Shown one piece after another: positions 11,927 to 24,900 of a stretch of DNA of 64,000 nt (within the stretch, counting starts at the first letter, position 1; each line of letters starts with the position of its first letter). Origin of the DNA: Jacaranda mimosifolia. Its lineage: Eukaryota > Streptophyta > Magnoliopsida > Lamiales > Bignoniaceae. The stretch covers positions 25,828,391 to 25,892,390 of the forward strand of contig CM032126.1 in the NCBI GenBank assembly GCA_018894105.1. The letters run 5' to 3'. Under the pieces are notes generated by a model. That model was not told the DNA's origin. It searched no databases and saw only the letters and a list, made by a program, of their open reading frames with translations. A program made the position numbers and the translations under genes.

Positions 11927-14804
11927 ATGATCAATAGAGGAAAGGCATTTAGCACTAGAGGTCGAGGCACAATCCCAAAGCACAGGCAAGGACAGGGACA
12001 AGGGCGAGGCCAAGGGCCTTCGAGTGACTTATCTACAAATGCTAGTGGAGAAGTCTTTCTTTCAGAATATGCAGATATGGTATTTGAAATAAATGCAAAC
12101 AATGGTGACTCGGCATCCATTGTTCCACCTAGAAGACCTAATCATGGAACTCATGCACCCTCGGATCCTACTGCTCGACCATTTGTTATATGTGATGATG
12201 GCAGGTAATAATTATTTTCATTGAGGATCAAATAGTTGACAGCTTTTTGTTGTTACTGATTTATACATGTGTATTACCATTCTATGCTTAACTACACTCA
12301 ATTTCTGAATTTTGAGTTCCAAATTAAACTTTTCTTGGCAGATTATCTTTCTATTTTATGTTCTTAGCTAGAGGACTTATAGTCTTTTACTTTGGCTTTA
12401 GCATTATGGTCTTTTGCTTCTATTGGAACAATCAGTTTTGTGGACTCTCATTTACTATTTCAACCAGTCCAACTATTATATCACTATTAATTCACATGCC
12501 ACTCTGATGTGATAAATAAAATGGTAAGTTGATGTCTACAACAGGTTACTGTCACATTTGAGTTAAAGATTATTTTTTATGCATGGCATCACAAGATATC
12601 TTACGTTCAACTCTCTTATGTATGGATATCCTTCACAAAACAGCTAGAAACTGCCAGCTTATTAAGTTGACTTCTAAAACCTAGGTGCCATACCAGAAGA
12701 ACCAACTGTATAATAAACTATCTACAGACTAATTCCAAAGATATGGGATCCTAAATTGATTAATTCTAGGTGGAAACTAGTCTTGTCCCACAAAGAGATG
12801 TGGGAATCATGGAGTTATGTTTATGCTCCCTATAACTCAATACATGTTTTAAAGTTTTACCTTGTTTAGGGTTTCCAATTTTATTTCCAAATTTGAATTT
12901 CAGAACAATGAAATGAGTTTTATTTTTCTTTCTTTAATAAGTTTAAAGCCTTAATGTTTTTGTGTATAGCTTGATAAGTAATCCTTATAAAAATGTGGCT
13001 GGAACAATTTCTGGCACTATCAAGAGTTACTTTATTGCTCCATGGGAAACTGCGAGAAGTGAACCGCCCGAGACAATGGATGCATTATGGGAGGCATTTA
13101 AGGTAATGTTCTAGTTTTTTGTATCTCCTCTATATTTTTGTTAATATTAAAAAAAAAATAATATGTGTACATAGTAGAAATATTAAACTTGTCATCTTTT
13201 ATGAATACGATTTGTTTAACAGGGGCGATTTCAATGGAATTCTGATGATGAGTGCATAATTCGGGGAGTATGAGTCAAAATGGTTTTCACTAGCTTTCGC
13301 ACTACACTTAACATTGCTCGAAAAAATGCTATAAAGTTGGCTAAGTCAACCTATGCTCCAGATTGGAAGGGAAAGGGTCCTAGGTGGATGTCAAGTGAAG
13401 TTTGGAACCAATTAATTGATAATTACTTCAATACGGAGAGATTTTTTAAAAAGTCACATTTTGGTAGGAGAAGTCGTTTAACGATCAAGGATGGATCAAT
13501 CTCAAAACATACATGTAGTTCTATTAGCAAGAAAGAACATGAAAGAAGAATGGTATGTATTGATAAAAATTGTGAAGATGTACTTATGCAAAAAAAGGTT
13601 TTACAATACAGTAATATTGGTGATCTTTGTATGCTTGTAGGCGCAAATTCTTGGTCGTAAGCCTACTCAGTTGGAGCTTTTTGGGCGCATTCAAAAGACG
13701 CAAAAAGGAAAGGGTGAATTTGTAAATGAAAGGTCCAAGAATGTTTATGTAAGTTTCTTTTATTTCTTCTACTTAGGCCAATTAACTTCCTAAACTTTTG
13801 TTGTGCATAAATACACGGAAAATGGGGACACGAAAGATTGAAATCTATAGAAAGTCATAACTTTCTGCTGAGCTCTTTTTTTTAGAATAGTTAAGTTCTT
13901 TTGAGCAGCCCAACAAAAGTCTCTTGATACTAATAAGTTGACCTTTTTAAAAAGGATCCTACACTGCCAACTAAAATAAGCCAAATCTGTGTCTATTTAT
14001 TTTCTTATTCAGGTTGAATTATATTGATTATTTTGGCACAATAGTAAGAAATAGAAGTTCCATTGTTTATCTATTTTAGTTGACTTCAGTTTTCTACATT
14101 AGTTATACTAGAATGTAAACCAGTAAACCACCAGAACTACCAACTGTAGACAGAATACATAGTTGTGTAATCAACTATATTTGCTCATGTATGTGTGTTT
14201 GTTTGTGATGTTTTAATTATTAAAGGTAAGATTTTGCTAATCTTTTCCTTTCTTTGATATGTACTTGTTTTTCTGACTTAGATAAGTCCTCATTCTTTTC
14301 ATTTTATTGTTTTTTTAGGAAATATATAGTGAAGATATGATTGCACAATACGGTTTGGATTTATCAAAACATCCTAGGTTTGATGCTGAGAAATGGATCA
14401 AGGCAATGGGTGAACCATCAAAGGGTCGAGTATATGGGTTTGGCACTCGCCAACATGCTTGTGAAATTCTTGGTTCTCCATTTCTACCACTAAGACATAG
14501 GGTAATAATTCAGCCACAAACCATAAATTTGGCAAGTGATGAATTGAAAAAGGAAGCAGAGGATCCTAGAAAGGTGGCCGAGGATGCAACTAAGTAGTTG
14601 GAGGATGCTATGCAAAGGGATGAAGAACTACGCCAACAAGTGAAAGATGTTCAATTTGATTTGGCCATATCTCGATCAGATTTAGCATCAGCTCAGTCTG
14701 AACTAGTTGCAACAAAGCTAGAAATCTCAAATCTAGTTCAAGCTAGTATTCGTGATTTTTTCCAAAAGGTGAGATTTCGAAATTTGAAAAATGTTGTGGT
14801 TTAG
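11927..14804 (+). pseudogene. TNPA-like CACTA protein, five exons, two in-frame stops
   Basis: Exons deduced from frame and splice signals: 11927-12204, 12970-13102, 13223-13552, 13641-13748 and 14319-14804. Each is bounded by GT/AG and all phases agree. The product starts with a Gly/Arg/Gln-rich segment (RQGQGQGRGQGPSS). The middle contains YFIAPWETARS, then KAKGPRWM-like text (WKGKGPRWMSSEVWNQLID) and LGRKPTQLELFGRIQ. The last exon carries GRVYGFG, the Ptta/En/Spm signature, and a coiled-coil tail. TGA at 13271-13273 and TAG at 14595-14597 interrupt an otherwise open frame. The role in related elements is binding of subterminal repeats as partner of TNP2. Confidence 0.85.
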
Positions 14805-14989
14805 AAAAAATGAGCCACATAGCTCTATTGGTGGGGAAAGAGAAAAGGAACACTAAGATTTGCTAGTATTCCTTTTTGTGACTATATTTTGTCAAATAAA
14901 TTCGCTTGAATACTAATGATCTTGGATATTATCAATTGTTAGTTAAGGACGTCAAGTTTTGGATATTGTAGATTGGTTTCTTTTGTGAT

Positions 14990-15381
14990 GGAAGTTGCAC
15001 CGCATTGTGACAGGATTGAGATTTAAGTTGGTTTAATGACAAATTTAATGATGGATTTATATTGAGTTTGTCATAGATAAGAATTTATTCTTTAATTTAG
15101 TGACCAATTCAGTGATGGAAAAGTCCATCACAAGAATAGTGTGTCACAAATTTCATAATTTTAAACATGCTTTGTGATGGAACTTTTTTTTAATTTGTGA
15201 TGAAAGTTCCATCACAAATTAATTTTGTGACGCACTTTGCTTTCATCACAAAAATCAGTGACGAGGCATTTACTAATGGATTTGTGATGGAATAAATCCG
15301 TCACAAAATATGATTTTGTGATGGAATTTATTAAATCTGTGATGGATTTTTCTGTTGGTGAAAGGATAATTTCTTGTAGTG
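14990..15381. repeat. CACTA-2 right subterminal repeats and terminus
   Basis: Dense GTGATGGA/TCCATCAC words followed by the inverted terminus GGATAATTTCTTGTAGTG ending at 15381, then the TCT duplication. Confidence 0.85.
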
Positions 15382-16291
15382 TCTATGGACGGTGTGTCAC
15401 AAGTACTAGTATTATAAAAGGTAATTAGGGGCATTTACACATTTAGGTACACCACTAAAATGTCATTAAATATAAAATTACTACTATAATAATATTTATA
15501 TGGCATTTTTAGTGTCTTAATTTTATTGTACTGATAATACAAGGTACTATATTCATGTAAACCAAGAGATATATATTTATATATATTGATAATCTAACAA
15601 TAGTTTTCTACCTCCTCCCCCACCCCCGTTATTCTTCTTAGTGGGTCGAACTACATATATAGATTACAATATAACTCTTCAAATATGTAGGATGGGAACA
15701 GGAATTTGATTAGCCTGCTAGTGCAACACTTACGTAGTCATCATCATCATTTCCCTCCAAATGATCTCTATCCATATATATGATCAAAATCAGAAATTAC
15801 GGCCTCAACTTCTTCTGCCATTAATAATTTGGGGTTGCGTACGAGCTTCTTGCAACTAATAATCACCATCGATATCTAGATTGACACAAAAGGAATATCA
15901 GCAACTAAGTACGTAGTCTAAATAATCCAAAAGTGTGAGAAAAGAAATATTTATATAAATACTAGAGTAGCTCGAGTAATTGTACAAGGGCCAGAGCAAA
16001 ATTTTCTCCTCTTGATTTATAGCTTCAACAGATGAGGAATTCCTATTTATTTGCCAAAGCTGCCGACAATATTATTCTTGTGTGTTGTTACTTTTTCAGA
16101 ATCACTTTTGTAAGATTTGTCCATGCTTGCAATACATATTTGGTCAAGTGGTGAAAAAGTAGAAGAGTTTTGACGTGTTGCAGCTTAGCCTCCATACGAC
16201 TTTTCCTAAATGGTAGTGCATGCAGTGGGGCACTCCACTCATGGTCACCAACATTTTACCCGCTTTCTCTTTATGAAATTGGCGTGCAAGG
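15382..16291. other. Non-coding spacer left of copia-1
   Basis: AT-rich spacer without a recognisable gene. A small open frame at 16144-16326 on the minus strand runs into the LTR and is not accepted. I see nothing specific here. Confidence 0.5.
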
Positions 16292-16555
16292 TGTTGAGAA
16301 AAGATAATGAAAAGTGACAGTAACAAGAGAAATGGAAATAAAGTTGCAGATACTTTATTTCTTCTTCACTGCAGTACACTCTAAAAATAATGATGCTAGG
16401 CCTATATAAATAGACTTACATTGAAACTAAAAAACTGATATTTCGGATATACTCTAAGCTAGCATATCAGATTTTATTTGCTAAAAATCCCACTAAACAA
16501 TTAACTAAAAAACAAACTCCACAAGACCCGGTCAACTTTGAATCACATCTCAACA
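16292..16555 (-). repeat. copia-1 3' LTR
   Basis: 264 bp, TG...CA with 8-bp inverted ends (TGTTGAGA/TCTCAACA). The pol stop codon at 16543-16545 lies 13 bp inside it. Confidence 0.95.
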
Positions 16556-19500
16556 CTCCCCCTTGATTCAAAGTTGCAGATAACAAGTAATCCTCTAAAG
16601 TAGCAGAACTTCTCTTTTGACAAAGCTTTGGTAAGTATGTCCGCCAGCTGCTCATTGGTGCTACAATACTTCAACACTATTTCTTCCTTTGCAACAAGGT
16701 CACGAATGAAATGATGATGAAGTTCAATATGCTTCGTTCTGCTGTGAAATGTTGGGTTCTTTGTCATGGAGATAGTTGCTTTATTATCACAAAATATCTC
16801 TGTTGCTCCTTTTTGCTCCTGTTGAAGATCAGCTAGCACTCTCCTTAACTAAATGGCTTGACACGCTGCTGAAGCCGCTGCAACATATTCCGCCTCTGAA
16901 GTGGACAACAACACTGTTGCTTGTTTTTTTGAGCTCCAAGAGATCACCCCTAATCCTAGAGTGAAAACATTTGCTGAAATGCTCCGTCTATCATCTAACG
17001 ATGCTGCCCAATCGCTATCTGTGAACCCACTTAATTTGAAATTAGAAGCTTTAGAATACCAAATTCCATACTCCATTGTTCTAGCTATATAGCGCAGGAC
17101 CCTCTTTTCTGCTCTATAATGAACCTTTGAAGGTTGCTGCATAAACCTCGAAATAACACCAACAGGATATGCGATATCGGGCCGAGTGTGCGTTAACTAA
17201 ATTAATCCTCCAACCAAGCTTCTAAACCTTCCAGCATCTGCCATTTCTGCTCCATCTTCTAGCTGCAATTTTTCATTAATATTCATGGGTGTAGCTGCTG
17301 GCTTGCAAACAAGCATGCCAAATTTACTCAAAATGTCTCTGGCATATTTCTTTTGCGAAACAAAGATCCCATCTTCAGCTTGATATACTTCCTTCTTCAC
17401 ATATAAAGTGGGCTCATTCTCACTTCTCATGTACCCTTTTTCTTGAAAATACCCATCAATCTTGCTGTACCAAGCTCGGGGAGCCTGCCGCAGTCCGTAC
17501 AGCGCCTTTCTCAGCTTATAAACCTTATCTTCGTCACCTTGCTTTATAAATCCCTCCGGCTGTGCTACATAAACCTCTTCTTGCAAATCGCCATTGAGGA
17601 ACGCCGACTTGACATCAAATTGATAAACAGGCCACCGTAATTCTGCAGCTAACGCGAGAACCATTCTTACAGTTTCAAAGCGAGCTACTGGAGAGAAGGT
17701 TTCTTCGAAATCGACACCGTACTGTTGTGCAAATCCTCTCGCCACAAGACGAGCTTTGTGCTTTTGTACGCTTCCATTAGCTGCAAATTTTGTTTTGAAT
17801 ATCCACTTCAAGCTAATTACATTTTTGCCTTCCGGTAAGTCGACTAGCTCCCATGTTTTATTCTTCTCGATCGCTTGCATCTCTTCCATCACTGCTTTAT
17901 GTCATTCTTCTTTTTCAGCAGCTTCTCCATAGTTTATAGGGTCTGAAACAGTTAGTGCAAATTGACAAGATGCATAAATATCAGCCAAAGTTCGAACCTT
18001 CCTTGGTGGTGTCTCATCTGAAGATTCTACAAGAGAAGTGTTGGTGCTTGGTGATGATGAAGTTGACAAACTTTGTGTTGCTGGGGAAGCGTCAGTAGCT
18101 GAATTTGCAGGAGTTGGCACTTGTCTTTCTTCTATCACACCTTCAATTGGAATTTCTTGCTGCTCCTGCTCTTTGCCCCAATCCCAACTTACACTTTCAT
18201 CAAATATTACATCTCTTTTAACTAAAATCTTTTCACTAAGAGGGTTATACAATTTATATGCTTTTGATTGAGTACAATAACCAATGAAAATGCATTTTTC
18301 AGATTTCTCATCAAGTTTTTGACGAAATTAATGATTTTTCAAAGCATAAGCAACACATCCAAATACCCTTAAATGACTTACAGTTGATTTTCTTCCATGC
18401 CAGGCTTCATATGGAGTTTGATTCATGACTGCCCTTGTTGGTGAGAGATTCAATAAATAAACAGATGTTGCAACAGCTTCTGCCCAGAATTGATTTGGAA
18501 GTCTCCTTTCCTATAACATACTTTTTGCCATCTCTACAACTGTTCGGTTTTTTCGTTCCGCAACTCCATTTTGCTCTGGAGTGTAAGGAGCTGTTAACTC
18601 CCTTTGAATGCCATTTTCTTCACAAAATAAATTGAATTCTTTAGACACGAACTCTCCACCTCTATCTGTGCGAAGAACTTTGATGTTGCAACCACTTTGG
18701 TTTTCCACCATTGCATTAAAATTTTGAAACTTCTCAAAAGTTTCTGATTTATTTTTCAAAAAATAAACCCAGCTTATGCGACTGTAGTCATCAGTAAATA
18801 GCAAGAAATAACGACTCCCACCTAAAGACTCAGTTTGCATTGGTCCACACAGATCAGCATGAATTAGTTCTAAACAATTTAAAGCCCTCCAAGCCTTTCC
18901 GATAGGAAATGACTTCCTAGTTTGTTTGCCATAAATGCAACCCTCACACAATTTAATTGAACCAATTTTTGGTAACCCAGAAACCATACCTTTATCACTG
19001 AGTAACTTAAGGCCCTTCATGTTGAGATGCCCGTATCTCAAATTCCATAGCGTTGAATCGTCATTTTCACTTACAGCAAGAGCAAAGTGCTCCACATTAG
19101 AAACATCCAATGGAAACATCTTGTTTGAAGTCATGCTAATTTGAATTCTTTGGCCCGATTTTTTATTTGTAATGACACATGCATTGTCATCAAATAGAAC
19201 AGAATGCCCTCCAGCCATCAACTGTCCAACACTCAATAAATTGTATCCCAAATCAGGCACAAATTGAACATTATCCAATAGCTTTACCTTACCATTACTA
19301 GTTTCGACTTTCACCATGCCTTTTCCTTCAACTTGCATCTCCTTTGTGTTGCTGAGCTGCACCGTTATCTTTTGTGTCTCATCAAGCTGCTGGAACAAAG
19401 ATTTAGTTCCTGTCATGTGGTTCGAGCAGCCACTATCGACAAACCACAAATTACTTGGTTTCGGTTTAGTGTTAATACAAGCCATAAAAAGCCTTTCTTC

Positions 19501-20406
19501 TTCTTCTCGTTCTTCATTCTCTGCTGCAAAATTCATTTGCTGGTCTTTATACCAACAATCTGCCTTTACATGCCCGTATTTATTGCAATGATAACATTGA
19601 ATGCCACTCCTCTTGTTTCCTAGCTCATTGAACTGTCTTTGCTCATTACTTCGTCCTCCACTTCTACTATTACCACGACCACGACCACCACGAAATCCCC
19701 CTCTTCCTCGACCTCTGCTTGGACGAACATTTTCTCCTGGGTGGGTGGCTGTCTCCTTCACTTGAAGTGCCTTCTCTTCATTCTTTTCTGACGATCTATT
19801 GATTCTTGACTCATGAGCTTGAAGTGAGCCCATTAGTTCATCAACAGAGAGTATTGACAGATCTTTAGCTTCTTCTATCGCAGCTACAACATGGTCAAAT
19901 TTTGGAGTTAAGCTTCTTAATACTTTTGCAACAATGATCTCGTCTGAAATTTGCTCGCCGTAGGCACGCATTTGACTAACAATTGCCATTGCTCTCGATA
20001 AGAAATCAGCAATTGATTCACCATTCTTCATAAGCAATGTTTCAAAATCACGTCTTAGAGATTGCAATTTCACCGTTATGACCTTCGAATCACCTTGAAA
20101 CTCCTTTTGTAGAATTGACCATGCTTGCTTTGATGTGTTTGCTGCTGCAATTCGAGAGAAGATAGTCTCATGAACTGCTTGTTAAAGAATAAACAGAGCT
20201 TTAGCATCCCTCTTTTTGGTTTCTCTTAACCTTTCCTCCTCTTCTTCATTGGGTTCTAGTATATCAACAAATCCAAACTCCACCAAGTCCCATAAGTCCT
20301 GCGATCTAAGCAAAGTCTTCACCTTGATGCTCCACCACTCGTATTTCTCACCATTGAAAACTGGTATAAGTGGTGCAGAGGAAGAAAAACCAGCAAGCCA
20401 TGCCAT
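16543..20406 (-). pseudogene. Ty1/copia gag-pol, six in-frame stops, RT active site deleted
   Basis: One frame of 1,288 codons runs from ATG at 20406 to TGA at 16543 without any frameshift. Gag opens with MAWLAGFSSSAPLIPVFNGE. A zinc knuckle of the CX2CX4HX4C type (CYHCNKYGHVKADC) lies at about 19555-19596 and the protease DSG at about 19437. The integrase keeps its triad: D in HADLCGP (18858), D in RTDRGGEF and E in NGVAERKNR (18561). RT motifs KARLVARGF and FDVKSAFLNGDL are present. The text then jumps from TLYVKKE to VYQAEDG at about 17388/17389, removing the YVDD block. RNase H (GFTDSDWA, STSEAEY, ADILTKAL) follows. Stops are TAA 20182, TAG 18511, TAA 18328, TGA 17902, TAG 17197 and TAG 16849. 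Confidence 0.95.
16556..16564 (-). other. copia-1 polypurine tract
   Basis: CTCCCCCTT on the plus strand, i.e. AAGGGGGAG on the element strand, directly abutting the 3' LTR. It would prime plus-strand DNA synthesis. Confidence 0.85.
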
Positions 20407-20560
20407 TCTTGTATAGTTTTCTGTAAAAAATAAGGACCAAAAAAAAAAAAACAGTAACACTCACTCTCGTGTTTCCCTTTTGTACCCAGAAGAAGTAAGA
20501 CACTCAATACCCAATGGACCTGAGCCTCACGTTTCACTCAATGGCACAATGAATAAACCT

Positions 20561-20573
20561 GGCTCCGATGCCA
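20561..20573 (-). other. copia-1 primer binding site (tRNA-iMet type)
   Basis: On the element strand the word TGGCATCGGAGCC lies 4 bp inside the 5' LTR. It matches the usual initiator-Met tRNA 3'-end complement (TGGTATCAGAGCC) at 11 of 13 positions. Confidence 0.8.
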
Positions 20574-20577
20574 AATT

Positions 20578-20841
20578 TGTTGAGAAAAGATAATGAAAAG
20601 TGACAGTAACAAGAGAAATGGAAATAAAGTTGCAGATACTTTATTTCTTCTTCACTGCAGTACACTCTAAAAACAATGATGCTAGGCCTATATAAATAGA
20701 CTTACATTGAAACTAAAAAACTGATATTTTGGATATACTCTAAGCTAGCATATCAGATTTTATTTGCTAAAAATCCCACTAAACAATTAACTAAAAAACA
20801 AACTCCACAAGACCCGGTCAACTTTGAATCACATCTCAACA
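20578..20841 (-). repeat. copia-1 5' LTR
   Basis: 264 bp, 262 of which match the 3' LTR. It is promoter-bearing in the element's own orientation. Confidence 0.95.
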
Positions 20842-21073
20842 CAGGGCTCTTCCAGTTCAGAGATATATAAATTGGGCATGCTAATTAAGTCGAAATATGC
20901 TACTCTCAACCTTCTTCAATTCTAAGGCTTTAATTGGATTTTGCAGTTAGATTCACTACCAAATATATTATACAGTATTCACTAATTTTGAATAGCTTTT
21001 ATGGTTTTTTTTCCCTTTCTATTTAATTGTTTTATCATATCTAATTCCTTCTATTAATTCTATTAATTTACGG
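20842..21073. other. Spacer and LINE target site
   Basis: Short non-coding spacer. AATTTACGG at 21065-21073 is the left copy of the LINE target-site duplication. Confidence 0.7.
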
Positions 21074-21079
21074 ATCCGG

Positions 21080-21913
21080 GTGCGACTTAATATTACTCAG
21101 CCCATACCACGGATCGCACAGATTGCCACTTCCCTTGGTCCTCAAACATTGGTGTCGTTCCAGTATGAACGTCTAACTAATTTTTGCTATATTTGTGGTC
21201 TTATTGGTTGTCATATGTACGACTGTGAGCAACAATACCTTCCGGAATATGATCCCAATGCTGAGCTACAATTTGGACCTTGGTTGCGTGCTAAAGGCTC
21301 TAACTATTTTTCTGGTGCTCGGTCAATGCCTTCAGCGACTGTTTCTCAAGGTTCTTCGGGTCATCGGGTCACAAGTGGAATTCATATTGATCTCCGTCGA
21401 AGTGAACGACCAACAATTCCTCGAGGTAGTGCAATTTTTGGATTGTTTAGTCACTCATCTGATGGGAGGCCTCCAATGAACCCCGTTGGTGCTTCAAATA
21501 TCATTAAATCACCTATCCAGCAATCACATAATGGGAGAAGTCGTATGCTATATCATTCCCGGTGTGATAATTCGGCTCATATCAGTGAGACTAGTCCACG
21601 GCCAAATGATCCTACTTCATTGCTACAACCTAATACTCACAATAATACATCTTTGGTTGAGGTCCCAGTTTTTAATGCTGATATGTCTGTACCTTATACA
21701 AGAGGTGTTAAGAGACGATATTACACCAGGTCTACAAGAGGACGTAGCCCTGCAATAAGGCCTCATCACATATGTTCCAAATCTGATGAGGATTCATCCA
21801 CAGACCAACCACACCGTGCTACTAAACGGGCCAACTCATGTGTGTCCTTACATAATGTAGCTGCATCTGACTCATCGGCGGAGGTTGCCTCGCAACCCCG
21901 CCGATCGCCATGA
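21080..21913 (+). pseudogene. LINE ORF1 (nucleic-acid-binding protein), 5'-truncated
   Basis: The frame is open from the truncation point to TGA at 21911-21913. The N-terminal RNA-binding half is missing. What remains has FQYERLTNFCYICGLIGCHM, the zinc-knuckle region of plant L1 ORF1 proteins. The expected His position of CX2CX4HX4C is Cys here, with His shifted by one. The rest is a Ser/Pro/Arg-rich tail. The stop overlaps the ORF2 start as ATGA. Confidence 0.8.
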
Positions 21914-24900
21914 ATATCTTATCTTGGAACTGCCAAGGGTTGGGGCAACCTTGGTCAGTTCGAGAACTTCGTGCTTTGCTCCAATAACATAAACCAAAAA
22001 TCCTATTCTTAATAGAAACAAAGCTATCGCTATCGGACAGGAGAATGGAATACATTCGGGATTCATTTGGGATGTATGGCGTTATTGTTGCTTCATCTGG
22101 CAGATCAGGAGGATTGGCTCTTCTCTGGAATAAAAATATGCATGTTAACTTGCTCAGTTACGCAGTAACCCATATTGATGTCTCAGTTTATGATGATGAG
22201 CACATTCAGCCATTTCGATTCACAGGATTCTATGGAAACCCTATAGCAAATCGACGAAGGCATTCTTGGCAGCTGTTAGAGAGACTAAGCACACATTCAA
22301 ATCTCCCATGGATATGCGCTGGGGATTTTAATGAGACCTTGCATCGATCCGAGAAATAAGGCGGATTAGTCGTGCCTAATTGGAGACTCCAGGCTTTTCG
22401 CTCTTGTCTGTGTTCGATGGGGCTATATGATTTGGGCTTTGAAGGTTACCCCTTCATATGGTGTGACAATAGAGTACACCCACACACTATTCGGGAGAGA
22501 CTGGACAGATTTTGTGCTTCATCTAGTTGGATAAATCAGTTTGCTACGTACCGAGTCAGTCATCTTAGTAGCCGATCATCAGATCATCGAGCAGTGTTGC
22601 CAGGGCAAAATGTACAGGACAAAAGTTATCTTATCCTAAGGGAGGTCGATTCAGATTTGAAGCGACATGGATAAAATCGGATAAGTGCTCAAAGGTGATA
22701 GAACCATAGTAGGAAACTTCAACAGCTACTGAGCCAAGTCTTAAAGTGTGGGAAGGCATCCAACATTGTCGGGTAGGGCTGCTAAAATGAAACAGAACCT
22801 CATTTGGGAATGTTACAAGACAAGTTGCGGCCCTTCGCACTCAAATTGATGCTTTGAAAAGTGGAATTATCACGGAATCAATCCGGGTGCAAGTTCACAG
22901 CTTGAGGAATAACTTGGAAGAGCTCCTAGATAAAGAAAAAACAATGTAGCGTCAAAGATATAAATCTCGATAGCTCAAGGAGGGGACCGAAACACGAAAT
23001 ACTTTCATGCCAAAGCAACAAGCAGATATCAATTCAACAGGGTTACAGGATTGAGAGGGGTTAATGGTCAGTGGTGTACGACTCCACAACAAATGGAGCC
23101 TATTGTTCTGCCATATTTCTGGAGTTGTATCAAACTAGCTGATCACCAAATTCTGCACTCAATGTTGTGTCAAATACAGTGGAACAACGAGTTAACCAAG
23201 AAATGAACGAGGAGTTACTTAAACAATTCACTGGAGAAGAGGTCACACAAGCTTTATCAGAAATGTCTCCTCTCAAGTCTCCTAGTCTCGATGGTATGCC
23301 TCTCCTTTTTTTGCAAAAGTTTTGGCACATAGTAGGTCTTGATGTTACTGAGTATGTGCTTAATTTCTTGAATCATGGCATTGACTTTCCAAAGTTTAAT
23401 TATACCCACATTGTTCTTATCCCAAAATGCTCTAAGCCAGAGGTTATAACTCAATTCCGTCCTATTAGTCTTTGCAATGTTGTTTATAAAATCGTGTCTA
23501 AAACTATAGTGAACCGCCTTCGACCTTTCCTTGACTCTATCATCTTTAGTACACAGTGTGCTTTTATGCCGTCTCGTCTTATTACTGATAATGTGTATGT
23601 AGCTTATGAACTTAACCATTTCCTTAAAAATAAATCTAGGGGTCATCAAGGACATATGTCTCTTAAGCTAGATATGAGCAAAGCTTATGATAAAATAGAA
23701 TGGTCTTTTCTTGAGAGAGTAATGCAAAAACTTGGTTTTGATACTTGTTTTATTTGTCTTACCATGAGATGTATTACTATTGTATCTTATTCAATAATCC
23801 TCAATGGAGAACAGTTTGGATTTTTCTATCCACAACGGGGACTTCGACAAGGAGACCCGTTGTCATCTTACCTGTTTCTCTTTTGTGCAGAGGCCTTGAG
23901 TTCTTTTATTCATGTTAGGGAACATGAAGGTCTTTTACAAGGTGTACGTATATGTCGGGGTGCACCTAGCATTACTCACTTATTTTTTGCAGATGATACC
24001 CTAATTTTTTGTCAGGCTACTGAGACTGCTGCTTAAATTATTAAGGATGTTCTCCAAACCTATGCCTTAGCTTCGGGTCAGCACATTAATTTGCAGAAAT
24101 CTACCATAGTCTTCAACAAAAATATTGCTCTTGCAGTCCAGTCTTTGATTCAGGAAATTCTTGTCATGAGGGTTGAGGACAAACATGATAAATATTTGGG
24201 ACTACCAGCAATGATTGGCAAATCTAAGCGGGAGATTTTTGCATACATAAGGGAACAGGTATGGCACAAAATGCAGGGCTGGAGTGAGAAATTTCTATCT
24301 AGAGCAGGTAAGGAGATATTGTTAAAAGCTATTGTGCAAGCCATTCCAACATATGCAATAAGTTGTTTTAAACTGCCGACTACTTTATTACATGACATTG
24401 AATCAATGATGGCGAACTTCTGGTAGGGTGATAGAGGTACTCAAAAGGTGCATTGGATTAAATAGGACGATTTGGGTAAAAGCAAAAAGGATGGAGGTTT
24501 GGGATTTAGAGACCTTCGGTCTTTTAATTTGGCTATGTTGGCAAAGCAGGAGATTGGTATCTCATCCTTATTTACTTCGAGTAGGTTGCTCAAGGTGAGG
24601 TATTTTCCTGATTCTTCTTTATTTGATGCTAATAGGGGGACCACGTCTTCATATACTTGGAAAAGCATTTGGGAATCAAATTTATTCTTTGTGAGGGTAT
24701 GAGGTATAAGATTGGTAATGACCATTCTATCCAAGTATTCCAAGATCCTTGGATTCCAAGATCTTCTTCTTTTCATGTTTATTCAGCTTTCACTAGACTC
24801 CCTCAAGACACAAGGGTTAGTGATTTAATTGTCTCTTCAACTGGAAGTTGGGACGCTGAATTGATCCATTCTAATTTTGATGATGAAGATGCTAAGGCGA

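Larger units (their letters stand above)
6880..15381 (+). mobile_element. CACTA-2, structurally complete 8.5-kb CACTA transposon
   Basis: It begins with CACTACAAGAAATCATCC and ends with the inverted form. About 34 bp of terminal inverted repeat match with one difference. The flanking triplet is TCT on both sides (6877-6879 and 15382-15384), a perfect 3-bp CACTA target duplication. The ends carry GTGATGGA/TCCATCAC subterminal repeats. Inside, on the plus strand, lie a TNP2-like gene (10119-11745) and a TNPA-like gene (11927-14804), the canonical order. Both are disabled, so the copy is non-autonomous, although the ends look fully competent for movement in trans. Confidence 0.93.
16292..20841 (-). 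mobile_element. copia-1, complete Ty1/copia LTR retrotransposon with dead gag-pol
   Basis: Two direct 264-bp LTRs (16292-16555 and 20578-20841), each TGTTGAG...CTCAACA, bound a minus-strand gag-pol in copia order (protease, integrase, RT, RNase H). The LTRs differ at only two positions, both C/T (near 16387/20673 and 16444/20730). Flanks are CAAGG on the left and CAGGG on the right, a 5-bp target duplication with one mismatch. A primer binding site and polypurine tract sit where expected. The element is young by LTR identity, yet the coding region has six stops and an RT deletion. Confidence 0.95.
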
